NCBI RefSeq assembly: GCF_000397065.2 | Contig: NZ_KE007306.1 | Location: forward strand, 763,164-827,163 | Direction of reading: 5' to 3' | From: Marinobacter lipolyticus SM19 | GTDB taxonomy: Bacteria; Pseudomonadota; Gammaproteobacteria; Pseudomonadales; Oleiphilaceae | DNA length: 64,000 nucleotides | Shown here: positions 46,397 through 55,375 of the stretch, one piece after another | Position numbering within the stretch: position 1 is the stretch's first letter | How the letters are laid out: each line of letters starts with the position of its first letter | The notes under the pieces: generated by a model | Databases searched by the model: none | What the model was told of the DNA's origin: nothing | The model's input: only the letters and a program-made list of their open reading frames with translations | Translations under genes and position numbers: made by a program

Positions 46397-46441
46397 TTGC
46401 TGAATTTTCCGATGAACACTTTTTCAGGTTACATTCAGCAA
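46397..46441. promoter_or_regulatory. Inverted repeat in the divergent copper control region
   Basis: TTGCTGAAT (46397-46405) and ATTCAGCAA (46433-46441) are perfect inverted copies 27 bp apart, between the cupredoxin gene and the response regulator gene. A related TTCAGG lies between them. This is the likely binding region of the response regulator, judged from position; the match to published CopR or CusR boxes was not tested. Confidence 0.5.
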
Positions 46442-46483
46442 AGGGCCTTACACTTCAATCGACTTCAAAAAACAGGAATATTC

Positions 46484-47149
46484 ATGCGATTGCTTCTGGT
46501 GGAAGACGATTCCCTCATCGCCGAAAGCCTGAACCGGCAGTTGACCGCTTCGGGCTTTACCGTTGACGAAACTGGTACCGCAAAACAGGCAGAACGTCTT
46601 GGGAAGCAGGAAGACTACCGGGCCGTTGTGCTGGACCTGGGGCTACCTGATGGCAGCGGGCTGGATGTCCTCAAGAGCTGGCGCGCCGACAAACTGACCA
46701 TGCCGGTGCTGATCCTGACTGCCCGGGGTGACTGGCAGGACAAGGTGAACGGTCTCAAGGCTGGCGCGGACGATTATCTTGCCAAGCCATTCCAGACCGA
46801 GGAACTGCTGGCACGGCTGAATGCCCTGATTCGTCGCAGTGAAGGCCGGGTTGAAGCGAAGTTGGCTGCGGGCGGCTTCGAGCTGGATGAATACCGCCAG
46901 TGCCTGCAAACACCCGACGGCCGGGAGCACTCCCTGACCGGAACCGAGTTCCGTCTGCTGCGTTGCCTGATGAGCCGCCCGGGCCAGCTGTTCTCCAAGG
47001 AACAGTTGCTGGAGCAGCTTTACAACCTCAACGACAGCCCAAGCGATAACACCATTGAGGCCTATGTCCGCCGGCTGAGAAAGATCACTGGGGCCGAGGC
47101 CATCACTACCCGCCGGGGCCAGGGGTACATCTTCAATGCCATGGATTAA
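46484..47149 (+). CDS. OmpR-family response regulator (copper cluster)
   Basis: A 221-residue response regulator. The receiver domain has the acidic pair in LLLVEDDSLIA, the phosphoacceptor Asp51 (VVLDLGLPDGSG), the Thr in LTARGD and Lys in DDYLAKPF. The C-terminal winged helix (about 130-220) ends RRGQGYIF. The sequence sits closest to the QseB/PmrA/PhoP group by look. I start it at the ATG at 46484 and not at the in-frame upstream ATG. It overlaps the kinase gene by 14 bp and is divergent from the copper genes that it probably controls. Confidence 0.92.
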   Translation: MRLLLVEDDSLIAESLNRQLTASGFTVDETGTAKQAERLGKQEDYRAVVLDLGLPDGSGLDVLKSWRADKLTMPVLILTARGDWQDKVNGLKAGADDYLAKPFQTEELLARLNALIRRSEGRVEAKLAAGGFELDEYRQCLQTPDGREHSLTGTEFRLLRCLMSRPGQLFSKEQLLEQLYNLNDSPSDNTIEAYVRRLRKITGAEAITTRRGQGYIFNAMD

Positions 47150-48482
47150 CCCCCGGCGCTCCATCCGTAAAAGCCTGCTCACCCTGTTGCTGCCAGCCGC
47201 CATTGCTTTAATGATTGCAGCCTGGATCGTTCATGGCTTGCTACTGGAACGCATGGCCCGCGGATTCGTTGAAGACCGGCTGCAGGACGAAGTGTCATTC
47301 CTGGAGCACCAGTTGCGGCAGTCCGGCCCGCAGGAAATCCGGGATATCGCCGAGGGCGACTATTTTGAAGAAGTTTTCCACCATGCGTTTGCCCTGCGCA
47401 CAGGCAGCCAGATTCACAGCTCCCCGGCCCAATGGTCGAGGGCTCTCGAACCCTTGCTGAAGGAAACGGAGACCGGATTTGTCCGCCGAACCACTCCGGA
47501 GCCCACTGCATCCGGCGCCGAGTTTCTAGCCTACCGCAAAGCCCTGACCCTGAACGGAGAGCCGGTCGTCATCGTGGTGGCAGAGGATCTGACCAACCTG
47601 CAGCAGAGCCAGCAGGAGTTGCATCTTTGGACCGGCATCGTGTCCGCAATACTTCTGACCTTGCTGATACTTGCGATATGGCTGGCTATCCGCTGGTCCC
47701 TGCGCTCGGTTTCCCGTCTTCAACAAGGCCTGACAGCGTTGCAAACCGGCACCAGCAACCGACTGGATGTGGACGCCCCTGCGGAGTTCCAGCCTTTGAT
47801 CAGTCAGTTGAACCAGCTACTGGACACCCTGGACCAAAGGCTTACCCGCTCCCGGGATGCCCTGGCCAACCTCTCCCACAGCGTGAAAACACCGGTGTCC
47901 GCCATTCGCCAGGTTCTGGAAGATGACACCCGTGCTCTGGACCCGGACATGCGACAACAGCTGGCCCAACGACTGTCCGACATCGATCGTCAGCTCGAGA
48001 GCGAAATGCGCCGCAGCCGGTTCGCCGGCCCCCAGGCGGGCAAAGCCGCGCAACCCGTCAGCCAGGCCCGCGACCTGCTATGGATGCTGGGCCGGCTCTA
48101 CCCCGACAAAAATTTCGAACTGGAAACGGAACTGGGACCGGAAACCCGCTGGCCTGTCGAAGAGCATGACCTGAACGAGATTCTGGGCAATCTACTGGAT
48201 AATGCGGGCAAGTGGGCCTCGCACCAAATCTCCCTGAACCTGAGCCGGGAAGACAATCAGTTGATGCTGGAAGTCCGTGACGATGGCCCCGGAGTCGCGC
48301 CAGAAAAACTCGATACACTCGGTACGCGGGGGTTGCGACTGGACGAGCAGACACCGGGGCATGGCTTGGGGCTGGCCATCGTAAGGGATATTCTGGCTGG
48401 TTATGGTGGCACCCTGCAGTTCACCTCTGCGCCAGCACAGGGGCTGGTTGCCCTTGTGAAACTGCCCCGGGCCGGAGAATAG
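47136..48482 (+). CDS. Sensor histidine kinase (copper cluster)
   Basis: A 448-residue membrane histidine kinase with two transmembrane helices (about 13-36 and 166-188) and a periplasmic sensor of about 130 residues with His residues (FHHAFALRTGSQIH). After a HAMP-like stretch come the H-box (SHSVKTPVSAIRQV; His248), N-box (EILGNLLDNAGKW), and G-boxes (DDGPGV; GHGLGLAIV). It pairs with the regulator upstream through a 14-bp overlap. The signal is unknown; copper is inferred from place only. Confidence 0.92.
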   Translation: MPWINPRRSIRKSLLTLLLPAAIALMIAAWIVHGLLLERMARGFVEDRLQDEVSFLEHQLRQSGPQEIRDIAEGDYFEEVFHHAFALRTGSQIHSSPAQWSRALEPLLKETETGFVRRTTPEPTASGAEFLAYRKALTLNGEPVVIVVAEDLTNLQQSQQELHLWTGIVSAILLTLLILAIWLAIRWSLRSVSRLQQGLTALQTGTSNRLDVDAPAEFQPLISQLNQLLDTLDQRLTRSRDALANLSHSVKTPVSAIRQVLEDDTRALDPDMRQQLAQRLSDIDRQLESEMRRSRFAGPQAGKAAQPVSQARDLLWMLGRLYPDKNFELETELGPETRWPVEEHDLNEILGNLLDNAGKWASHQISLNLSREDNQLMLEVRDDGPGVAPEKLDTLGTRGLRLDEQTPGHGLGLAIVRDILAGYGGTLQFTSAPAQGLVALVKLPRAGE

Positions 48483-48495
48483 TGGAGCTCCTATT

Positions 48496-49554
48496 ATGAA
48501 TACCTCGAGACACTTCCCCCAGGCCCGGCAGGCGGGACGGATACAATTACTGGTGATGCTGGGACTCTTTGCAGCCGTCGTGCTAGCGATTGCCTACCAG
48601 GGCAACGAGCGACTGGCGACCGTTCCGCGGGTGACAGACCACATCAATCTGCTGAGTCCGGACGAACGTGACCGGATCGCCCGCTTCCACGATTACCTGT
48701 TGTCCGATCACGATATCGACTACCGGATTCTGATCGCCAGGGGCATTGACGACATCAATCAGTTTGCCGTGAATTACTTTCGTGACGGCAACATTGGGGC
48801 GGCCAGCAACAGCGCACGCGGCCTTTTATTGGTGATTGATGCCCAGGCCAACCAGGTTCGCCTGGAAGTCAGTTACGCCCTGGAGCCTATCTATACCGAC
48901 GCATTTGTCTTCTACGTTGAACATAACCAGATGACGGAATTTTTCGCCGCCGACCGGGTCGCAGACGGCATCCTCGCCACCACGGAAATGCTCATCACCC
49001 GGGCTAACAACGCGGCTAGCGGCCTGGGTCTCGACACGGAGGGCTGGGCAGCCTCTTCCGGCGGGGGTGGCGCGCGGGTGGACGCCAGAATTGGCGAGGG
49101 AACGGCGGCCAGGAGGGAAGATAACGTGGCCATTGGTGGGAGCGCGTCTCCACGGGAAGTCCTGGATCGCTACCGGCGGGCGATGGAAGACCGCAACAAC
49201 AATCCTCGGCTGTCGATCTATTCAGAGCAAACCCGTGAAATGCTGGGCCAACGGGTAATGACGCCGGCACAGATGGACAACGTGGCGAAAAGCCTCCGAA
49301 ACTGCCAGCCCGAAAAACTGTTCCACCAGGACAATCGTGCCGTTCTGCGCTACCCCATCAAGGCCCGCACCTGCCCACCGTATTTCTTTCTGCGGGAGGA
49401 CAACCAGTGGCGCCTGGATTTTACCGTAATGATCAACGCCATCCGTTTCGGACGCAATAACGAATGGCGCCTGGTGCCGGGGTACTCGGGCCCCTATGGT
49501 TTTGCCTTCAGGGATCTGCGGTTTGACCGCAATGGCTACCCTTATCCACAATAA
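48496..49554 (+). CDS. TPM-domain protein with membrane anchor
   Basis: A 352-residue protein with one N-terminal hydrophobic helix (about 17-34) and a TPM (YgcG-like) domain (about 45-170), recognised by 'VTDHINLLSPDERDRIARF', 'ARGLLLVIDAQANQVRLEVSYALEPI' and related lines. A Gly-rich linker (SSGGGG) and a Cys-containing C-terminal half of unknown family follow. TPM domains have been linked to phosphatase activity and to membrane repair, but the role here is unknown. It lies 13 bp after the kinase gene and is likely in the same transcript. Confidence 0.75.
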   Translation: MNTSRHFPQARQAGRIQLLVMLGLFAAVVLAIAYQGNERLATVPRVTDHINLLSPDERDRIARFHDYLLSDHDIDYRILIARGIDDINQFAVNYFRDGNIGAASNSARGLLLVIDAQANQVRLEVSYALEPIYTDAFVFYVEHNQMTEFFAADRVADGILATTEMLITRANNAASGLGLDTEGWAASSGGGGARVDARIGEGTAARREDNVAIGGSASPREVLDRYRRAMEDRNNNPRLSIYSEQTREMLGQRVMTPAQMDNVAKSLRNCQPEKLFHQDNRAVLRYPIKARTCPPYFFLREDNQWRLDFTVMINAIRFGRNNEWRLVPGYSGPYGFAFRDLRFDRNGYPYPQ

Positions 49555-49580
49555 CCCGATCATCCGCCAGGACCCGTGCC

Positions 49581-50045
49581 ATGAAAATCGGTGAAATCTC
49601 CAGGGCGACCGGGATTCCGGTAGAAACCATCCGCTATTACGAGAAGATCGGTTTGGTGCCAGAACCCGATCGGCAGGCCAGCGGTTATCGGCAATACCGG
49701 CAAAGCCACCTCGACCGCCTGCTCTTCATCAGACGCTGCCGCAATCTGGACATGGCCCAGGATGAAATCCGCGAACTGATCCGCCTGGCCGATCAGCCGG
49801 ACGCCGACTGCAGCGAAGTGGACGCCCTGCTGGCCCGCCACCTCAATCATGTACGCGAGCGTCTGCGGGAGCTGGCCAGCCTGGAGGATACCCTCGAACG
49901 GCTGCAGAAAGCCTGTTCGGAAGGCCGAACGGTCAGTGAATGCGGTATTCTCGGTGGCCTGACCTCAGAAGCTGACGAGGAACCGCCAGCCAGCAACCAC
50001 AACCATATTCCCGGCACTCATCACCACACCCCGGGAACTCGTTGA
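49581..50045 (+). CDS. cadR: MerR family Cd(II)/Pb(II)-type regulator
   Basis: A 154-residue MerR regulator. The HTH reads MKIGEISRATGIPVETIRYYE. The metal cysteines are C77 (DADCSEVD), C112 and C121 (ACSEGRTVSECGIL), placed as in CadR/PbrR, and the C-terminus is His-rich (NHNHIPGTHHHTPG), as in CadR of Pseudomonas putida. It should activate the adjacent transporter promoter, which has a matching 19-bp spacer. It is separated by 26 bp from the TPM-domain gene, so it may also be read from upstream. Confidence 0.9.
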   Translation: MKIGEISRATGIPVETIRYYEKIGLVPEPDRQASGYRQYRQSHLDRLLFIRRCRNLDMAQDEIRELIRLADQPDADCSEVDALLARHLNHVRERLRELASLEDTLERLQKACSEGRTVSECGILGGLTSEADEEPPASNHNHIPGTHHHTPGTR

Positions 50046-50066
50046 AGTTTTTCCGCAAGCCATCCA

Positions 50067-50097
50067 TTGACTCTGTAGTTACTACAGGGTTTTTAAT
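50067..50097 (+). promoter_or_regulatory. MerR/CadR-type promoter of the cation transporter
   Basis: A -35 TTGACT (50067-50072) and a -10-like TTTAAT (50092-50097) are 19 bp apart, the long spacing that MerR proteins correct. Between them lies the palindrome CTGTAGTTACTACAG. All lie 29-59 bp upstream of the transporter start. Together with cadR just upstream, this is a textbook arrangement. Confidence 0.8.
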
Positions 50098-50125
50098 GAA
50101 TACATTCTGACAACAGGAGGTATTC

Positions 50126-50791
50126 ATGGCGTGTAATTGCTCTGCTCCCGAACCCAAATCTCCCGCTCCGGGCTTTCGTAAAGCCTTGTGGATTGCACTG
50201 TGGGTTAACCTGGCCATGTTCCTGGTGGAGGGCATTGCCAGCCTTCAGTCAGGTTCCGTGTCCCTGATGGCCGATGCCATCGACTTCTTCGGCGACAGCG
50301 CTAATTACGTGCTGTCGCTGTCCGTGCTCTCCATGGGCATGCTCTGGCGCGGCCGCGCCGCCATGGTGAAAGGCATAACCATGACGGTGTTCGGCATCGC
50401 CGTGCTGGGCCGGGCGATCTGGGTAATGCAAAGCGGCATTACGCCGGAACCCCTGACCATGGGCGCCGTCGGCTTACTCGCACTGGTGGCCAATGTGGGC
50501 GTCGCCATCATGCTGTTCAAGTTCCGGGAAGGTGATTCCGACATGCGCTCGGTATGGCTGTGCAGCCGCAACGATGCCATTGGCAATATGGCGGTAATGG
50601 TCGCAGCCCTGGGGGTCTTCGGCACTGGAACCGCGTGGCCGGACCTGGCGGTCGCAGCGGTGATGGGCGGCCTGGCCATTACCTCAGGCATCAGCGTGGT
50701 GCGCCACGCCCGCGATGATATCCGGGGAGCCCAAAACGCACTGGCCTCCCGGACATTTACGGCAGAACCAACGCCACCATCACAGGAATAA
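50126..50791 (+). CDS. Cation transporter (CDF-like, CadR-linked)
   Basis: A 221-residue membrane protein with about six hydrophobic helices and an N-terminal MACNCSAP cysteine pair that may bind metal. The motif 'SLMADAIDFFGDSANYVLSL' resembles the helix-2 metal site of cation diffusion facilitators (usual HxxxD is DxxxD here). The cytoplasmic C-terminal domain of standard CDF proteins is absent, which is typical of this short subgroup. With cadR upstream, export of Cd, Zn or Pb is likely. GGAGG ribosome site seven bases before the ATG. Confidence 0.85.
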   Translation: MACNCSAPEPKSPAPGFRKALWIALWVNLAMFLVEGIASLQSGSVSLMADAIDFFGDSANYVLSLSVLSMGMLWRGRAAMVKGITMTVFGIAVLGRAIWVMQSGITPEPLTMGAVGLLALVANVGVAIMLFKFREGDSDMRSVWLCSRNDAIGNMAVMVAALGVFGTGTAWPDLAVAAVMGGLAITSGISVVRHARDDIRGAQNALASRTFTAEPTPPSQE

Positions 50792-51677
50792 ATGCCAACG
50801 CAAACAGCGTACTGAGCAGCACGGTGCCCGCCGCCTGTCTCGGTGCGGTATCCAGTAGCGTGGCAATCACCACCGTGTTGGCAGCGATTGGCGTGATGGA
50901 AATAAGGAAAATGGCCTGGTAGACCGCCAGGTTGTACACCCCGAAAATGTTGGCGTCCAGCCACCAGAACAGCAGCGCCACCACTGGCCAGGTTACGAAC
51001 TTGCCCAGGAATGCCAGTCCGGTAAACCGGAGATTACCCGCCAGCCCGCGGAAACTCAGGATGCCCATGCCGATGATCATCATACCGAGGATGCTGTAGG
51101 TGCCCCGCAGGTTATCAAACAGGGGGATAAAAACCTGGGGAATGGATACGCCGGACAAGTTCAGCACAACCGCCAGCAGGAACGCGTACACCGACGGCAG
51201 CCTGGCTACCCTCACCAGGGCATCTTTAAGGCCATAGCGGCCCCGTGCGGCCAGATAGAAGCCCACGGAATTCTCGAACAGCGTAGTGCCGAGCATGCAC
51301 ACGATATAGAGCGCCAGTCCCTCCTGCCCGAACAGCAACAGAGCCACCGGAATGCCGAAGTAACCGGTGTTGCCTGTCCCCACGGACAAGGGCATTAGAC
51401 TGGCACTGCCATCGGTAATTAACCGCCTTGCGATCCAGAGGTGCCCCACCCCGATGACCGAACACAAACCAAACGTCAGGAACGGCAGCAGGATGACTTC
51501 CGCTGAGAGCGGCGCAGCCATCACGCCGGAAAACACCACCGAGGGGGTGACAATGTAAAGCATAATCCCGGCAATGTGCTTGCCGCTGGCCCCGAGATAC
51601 CGGCCCGCTACCCACCCGAGCGCAACCGTGACGTAGAGGGGAAGCAGTTTGTAGAAAAGGGCCAGGGCCGCTGCCAT
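50757..51677 (-). CDS. AEC family transporter (auxin efflux carrier type)
   Basis: A 306-residue membrane protein with ten hydrophobic helices of the AEC family. Typical are the start 'YKLLPLYVTVALGWVAGRYL' and 'NTGYFGIPVALLLFGQEGL' and the closing GTVLLSTLFALAFIP. Members export or exchange carboxylates such as malate or malonate. It overlaps the 3' end of the cation transporter gene by 35 bp (convergent), which suggests mutual constraint. No metabolic neighbour points to a substrate. Confidence 0.88.
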   Translation of the reverse strand: MAAALALFYKLLPLYVTVALGWVAGRYLGASGKHIAGIMLYIVTPSVVFSGVMAAPLSAEVILLPFLTFGLCSVIGVGHLWIARRLITDGSASLMPLSVGTGNTGYFGIPVALLLFGQEGLALYIVCMLGTTLFENSVGFYLAARGRYGLKDALVRVARLPSVYAFLLAVVLNLSGVSIPQVFIPLFDNLRGTYSILGMMIIGMGILSFRGLAGNLRFTGLAFLGKFVTWPVVALLFWWLDANIFGVYNLAVYQAIFLISITPIAANTVVIATLLDTAPRQAAGTVLLSTLFALAFIPVMVALVLP

Positions 51678-51856
51678 GGGAGCTCCGGAGAGTACCTGAA
51701 GGATGAGTTCAAGCCGGAAAGTCTATCACTCCCTCTACGCTTTCGGTGTTATTGATTCCGCCTATAATGCTTAATGATTCAAGTCATTTAACATGCGTTT
51801 TATTTACTGGAATACTCCAGAATAACTGACCGTAATAGAGCTTACAGGTAACGAGA

Positions 51857-52558
51857 ATGCAAACCGGCTCATCTCTGTCATCCGCTCCCTGCTATCTGAG
51901 CGACAACAACCCGGAGATCCTCAATGTGCAGGCGGCCGGAGCCCAGCAGGCACTGGTCAACAGCCTCAGCCGGGTTTTTGGCATACACCTGAGCAACAAT
52001 CCAACATCGCCGGAGCACCTGTTCCTCAGTGACCTGTCTCGCCTGTTCCATCAACGCAGGGTGGACACGGAACACTCGCTGGAACGGCACGATGCCCCCT
52101 GGGAACACGTGTATCTGATCCAGTACGGTATTCTGCGGCTCTTTCGTGAATCGCCAAGTGGCAAGACCGCCGTGCACCATTTTTTCACCGAGGGAGACAT
52201 GGTCTGGCCAGTATTCGGCCGCAGCCGGACAGCCCGTAATACCCTTTGCCTGACCTCCGTAACACCGGCAACCCTGTGGGTAGCAGATTTCACAGCCTTC
52301 CGCTCAACCCTGCAAAAACAGGGGGAAGGCGTATGGAATGGCTTTGCCCTGGCACTGACCGAAGAACTCGCCGAGCTCACCAGCATGCGTGAATTCCGCA
52401 AGCAGACCATGTCTGCCCGGGAGCGATACCTGCTGCTACTGGAGGAATACCCGGAACTGGTCAAACGGGTGCCTGATAATCAGCTGGCTTCCTGGCTGGG
52501 CGTCGTGCCGGCCACGTTTTCCCGGATCAAGAGTGCACTCAAACCGGAACACAAATAG
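51857..52558 (+). CDS. Crp/Fnr family transcriptional regulator
   Basis: A 233-residue protein with a cyclic-nucleotide-binding-like beta domain (about 75-165, 'APWEHVYLIQYGILRLFRESPSGKTAVHHFF') and a C-terminal winged helix (about 200-230, 'DNQLASWLGVVPATFSRIKSAL'). It lacks the N-terminal cysteine set of FNR/ANR, so it is not an Fe-S oxygen sensor; and it lacks the Arg-Ser pocket of CRP, so its effector is unknown. Divergent from the AEC carrier across 179 bp. It does not obviously explain the FNR-like boxes found elsewhere. Confidence 0.82.
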   Translation: MQTGSSLSSAPCYLSDNNPEILNVQAAGAQQALVNSLSRVFGIHLSNNPTSPEHLFLSDLSRLFHQRRVDTEHSLERHDAPWEHVYLIQYGILRLFRESPSGKTAVHHFFTEGDMVWPVFGRSRTARNTLCLTSVTPATLWVADFTAFRSTLQKQGEGVWNGFALALTEELAELTSMREFRKQTMSARERYLLLLEEYPELVKRVPDNQLASWLGVVPATFSRIKSALKPEHK

Positions 52559-52665
52559 CCCCGGGGGAGAATTTCCAAGCATTGCCCGGCACTTTTGAAT
52601 GACTTCACACAACCATCACACTTTAGCCATTGCGTACACCTGTACGCTGAAGTACGGTAGCAGCC

Positions 52666-53352
52666 ATGACAGACTTGGATCCCAAAGCAATGAAAACCCC
52701 GGAAACCGTACAGACCATACATCACCGAATTGAGGAGTGGCTGAACAGCGCTACTCACGGACTGGGTGCGATTCTCAGCGTTATCGGCACCGTGGTACTG
52801 ATTGTCGCCGCCAGCCAGATGGGAGACGTCTGGAAGGTTGTCAGCTTCAGCATTTTTGGTGCGTCGCTGATCTTGCTGTATATGGCCTCAGCGCTGTATC
52901 ACGGTGTCCGTCACCCGAAATGGCGAGCCGCGTTCAAAACACTGGATCACTGCGCCATCTTTCTCCTTATTGCGGGTACCTACACTCCGTTTCTACTGGT
53001 TAACATGCGTGGCACCACCGGCTGGACGCTGTTCGCGATCATCTGGTCCCTGGCCATCACCGGTGTCGTGCTCAAGGTGATTTTCAAGAACCGCTTCAAA
53101 CTGGCGAGAGTGGGCATCTACGTAGCAATGGGCTGGCTAATCACCTTTGCCTCATCAGATCTGGTGGCCAACCTGAGTGAAACGGCCCTGCACCTGACCA
53201 TAGCCGGTGGCGTGGCTTATACCGCGGGCGTCATTTTCTACCTGGCCGACCGCGTTCCTTATATGCATGCCGTGTGGCACCTGTTTGTCGTCGGCGGCAG
53301 CGCACTGCATTTCAGCGCCATTTACTACGGCGTGCTTCCCCACGCAGCCTGA
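52666..53352 (+). CDS. Hemolysin III/TrhA (PAQR-like) family membrane protein
   Basis: A 228-residue seven-helix membrane protein of the hemolysin III family, related to PAQR receptors. The family histidines are seen in 'EWLNSATHGLGAIL', 'MASALYHGV', 'LDHCAIFLLIAGTYTPF' and the closing 'HAVWHLFVVGGSALHF', with a conserved metal site (Ser-His-Asp-His-His pattern). In E. coli TrhA (YqfA) it is involved in membrane energetics and fatty-acid homeostasis; hemolysis is not its normal role. Stands alone. Confidence 0.92.
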   Translation: MTDLDPKAMKTPETVQTIHHRIEEWLNSATHGLGAILSVIGTVVLIVAASQMGDVWKVVSFSIFGASLILLYMASALYHGVRHPKWRAAFKTLDHCAIFLLIAGTYTPFLLVNMRGTTGWTLFAIIWSLAITGVVLKVIFKNRFKLARVGIYVAMGWLITFASSDLVANLSETALHLTIAGGVAYTAGVIFYLADRVPYMHAVWHLFVVGGSALHFSAIYYGVLPHAA

Positions 53353-53585
53353 TCTGGCTGCCCGATCACCACCAGGTTAACTCGCAGACAGCAGGGAAGC
53401 TGTCGTGCGTTGTCGCAGTCTTCACCGCCGGAAATGATTGGCTACCTCTACTGCGCCGGAAGTCAAACCAACTACTCCATTGGGTGTATTACCGCCATAA
53501 AAGATTGTTTTTAAAAGATTATAAAGAGCCTTTTCCCACCTTCTGATCAATCGAAAACACCAGGATCATGTGGTCGATCCTGTCC

Positions 53586-53599
53586 TTGATATTTATCAC
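53586..53599. promoter_or_regulatory. FNR/ANR-like box upstream of the first NarK gene
   Basis: TTGATATTTATCAC matches TTGAT-N4-ATCAA at nine of ten positions and lies 93 bp upstream of the narK start codon, a normal distance for activation at about -41. The surrounding 340-bp gap (53353-53692) has no credible gene. narK genes are known FNR/ANR targets. Confidence 0.65.
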
Positions 53600-53692
53600 G
53601 ATCCCCTCCCTCCTTCCGTTTGCAAAATGGCCCCATTACCTGACTGCCGCCGTTGTCGTGGCCAGGGGTTTGCAACTCAAGGAGCAGCTATC

Positions 53693-55285
53693 ATGGCAAA
53701 AACCAACGCTGACATCGCAACCTGGGATGTCGAGAATGAAGAATTCTGGGAGGAGGAGGGCAGGCAGGTCGCCTCCCGCAATTTGTGGATTTCCATCCCC
53801 AGCCTGCTGATCGGCTTCGCTGTCTGGCTGATGTGGGGGATGATCACCACCCAGATGAAAAATCTGGGCTTTCCTTTCACGGTCGAACAACTGTTCACTC
53901 TCACTGCTATTGCGGGGCTTTCCGGCGCCACCCTGCGGATTCCCGCCTCCTTCATGATCAAGATTGCCGGCGGTCGGAATACGGTGTTCCTGACCACGGC
54001 CCTGTTGATGATCCCTGCCCTTGGCACCGGTATCGCTCTGATGAATCCGGACACACCGTTCATCGTGTTCCAGGCATTGGCGCTGTTATCAGGCATTGGC
54101 GGCGGTAATTTTGCCTGCTCCATGAGCAACATCAGTTCGTTCTTTCCGAAGAGCAAACAGGGGTATGGACTGGGCATGAATGCCGGGCTCGGTAACTTTG
54201 GCGTCACCACCATGCAAATCCTGATTCCACTGGTGATGACTGTTGGCGTTTTTGGCGCTGTGGCAGGCGGACCAATGGAACTGCAAAGTCCGAGCGGCAC
54301 CCTGATCGGGCGAATCGAAGCCGGTACCGAGACCTGGATTCAGAATGCGGGCTTTATCTGGTTAATCTTCCTGATCCCACTGGCGCTCGCTGGCTGGTTC
54401 GGCATGAACAATCTGCGCACCATTACCCCGAGCCCCGGCAAGCCCGCTTCGGCATTCGGTAAAATTCTCGGTCTTTACGGCGTTGGCCTTGGCACATCAC
54501 TGGTCGGCGTCTATGCGCTGGGCATCCTGAACATGTGGGTGGCGTTGCCGCTGACCATTATCCTGACACTGGTTCTCCTGCGGCTTATTCCGGGTGACAT
54601 CAAGCCCAACATCCAGAAACAGTTTGCCATTTTCAGCAACAAGCACACCTGGTCAATGACCGTGCTGTACATTCTCACTTTCGGTTCATTCATCGGTTTC
54701 TCCGCTGCCCTGCCCCTGTCCATCAGCGTGATCTTCGGCAACATGATGGAGGTGGCTGCGGATGGCACCGTGACCCGCGTGACCAACCCAGACGCCCCCA
54801 GCGCCCTGACCTGGGCCTGGATGGGACCGTTCGTGGGCGCCCTGATCCGCCCGGTAGGTGGCTGGATTTCCGATAAGATGGGCGGCTCCATCGTCACCCA
54901 GGTCATCTCTGCGGTCATGGTGGTGGCGTCTGTGGCAACAGGCTATGTGATGATGCTGGCCTACAACTCCACCGATCCCAACGCCTACTTCCCGGTGTTC
55001 CTGACTCTGTTCATCGTGCTGTTCGCCGCCAGCGGTATTGGCAACGGCTCTACCTTCCGCAGCATAGGCGTGATTTTCGACCAGCAGCAAAAAGGCCCGG
55101 TGCTTGGCTGGACTTCCGCTGTTGCCGCTTATGGCGCGTTCATTGCCCCAAGAGTGATGGGCCAGGAAATCCAGGCTGGCACCCCCGAATTAGCCATGTA
55201 CGGATTCGCTGTGTTCTATGCCGTGTGCCTGTTGGTGAACTGGTGGTTCTACCTGCGCAAGGGGGCTTACATCAAGAACCCATAA
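53693..55285 (+). CDS. narK: NarK-type nitrate/nitrite transporter (long form)
   Basis: A 530-residue MFS protein with twelve helices. The NNP-family motifs are visible as 'AIAGLSGATLRIPASFMI' (with the Arg of helix 2) and 'GIGGGNFACSMSNISSFFPKSKQGYGLGMNAGLGNFGV'-type text in helix 5, and 'GPFVGALIRPVGGWISDKMGG' in helix 8. It moves nitrate in and nitrite out. I start it at the ATG at 53693, with AAGGAG upstream, not at the frame start at 53570. It is followed after a terminator-like hairpin by a second NarK. Confidence 0.93.
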   Translation: MAKTNADIATWDVENEEFWEEEGRQVASRNLWISIPSLLIGFAVWLMWGMITTQMKNLGFPFTVEQLFTLTAIAGLSGATLRIPASFMIKIAGGRNTVFLTTALLMIPALGTGIALMNPDTPFIVFQALALLSGIGGGNFACSMSNISSFFPKSKQGYGLGMNAGLGNFGVTTMQILIPLVMTVGVFGAVAGGPMELQSPSGTLIGRIEAGTETWIQNAGFIWLIFLIPLALAGWFGMNNLRTITPSPGKPASAFGKILGLYGVGLGTSLVGVYALGILNMWVALPLTIILTLVLLRLIPGDIKPNIQKQFAIFSNKHTWSMTVLYILTFGSFIGFSAALPLSISVIFGNMMEVAADGTVTRVTNPDAPSALTWAWMGPFVGALIRPVGGWISDKMGGSIVTQVISAVMVVASVATGYVMMLAYNSTDPNAYFPVFLTLFIVLFAASGIGNGSTFRSIGVIFDQQQKGPVLGWTSAVAAYGAFIAPRVMGQEIQAGTPELAMYGFAVFYAVCLLVNWWFYLRKGAYIKNP

Positions 55286-55312
55286 CAAGCGACGGGAACA
55301 CTCAGAGCTTTG

Positions 55313-55340
55313 GCCGGCTCTCTCTAAAAAGCCGGCTTTT
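55313..55340 (+). terminator. Hairpin between the two NarK genes
   Basis: GCCGGCT (55313-55319) pairs with AGCCGGC (55330-55336) around a 10-base loop, followed by TTTT. It lies 28 bp after the first narK stop and 36 bp before the second ATG, so the two genes may be expressed at different levels. Confidence 0.6.
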
Positions 55341-55375
55341 GCAACATTGTCTATCGACTTTTAAGAGGAAAGGTC

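Noticed and set aside
51770..51795. Palindrome-like TGATTCAAGTCA upstream of the Crp/Fnr-type gene
   Set aside because: Only four-base arms; does not fit the FNR or CRP spacing and is likely by chance in AT-rich sequence.
51857..52558. Crp/Fnr-type regulator as the oxygen sensor ANR/FNR for the boxes in this window
   Set aside because: It lacks the N-terminal cysteine cluster that defines FNR and ANR, so the oxygen-sensing regulator must be encoded elsewhere.
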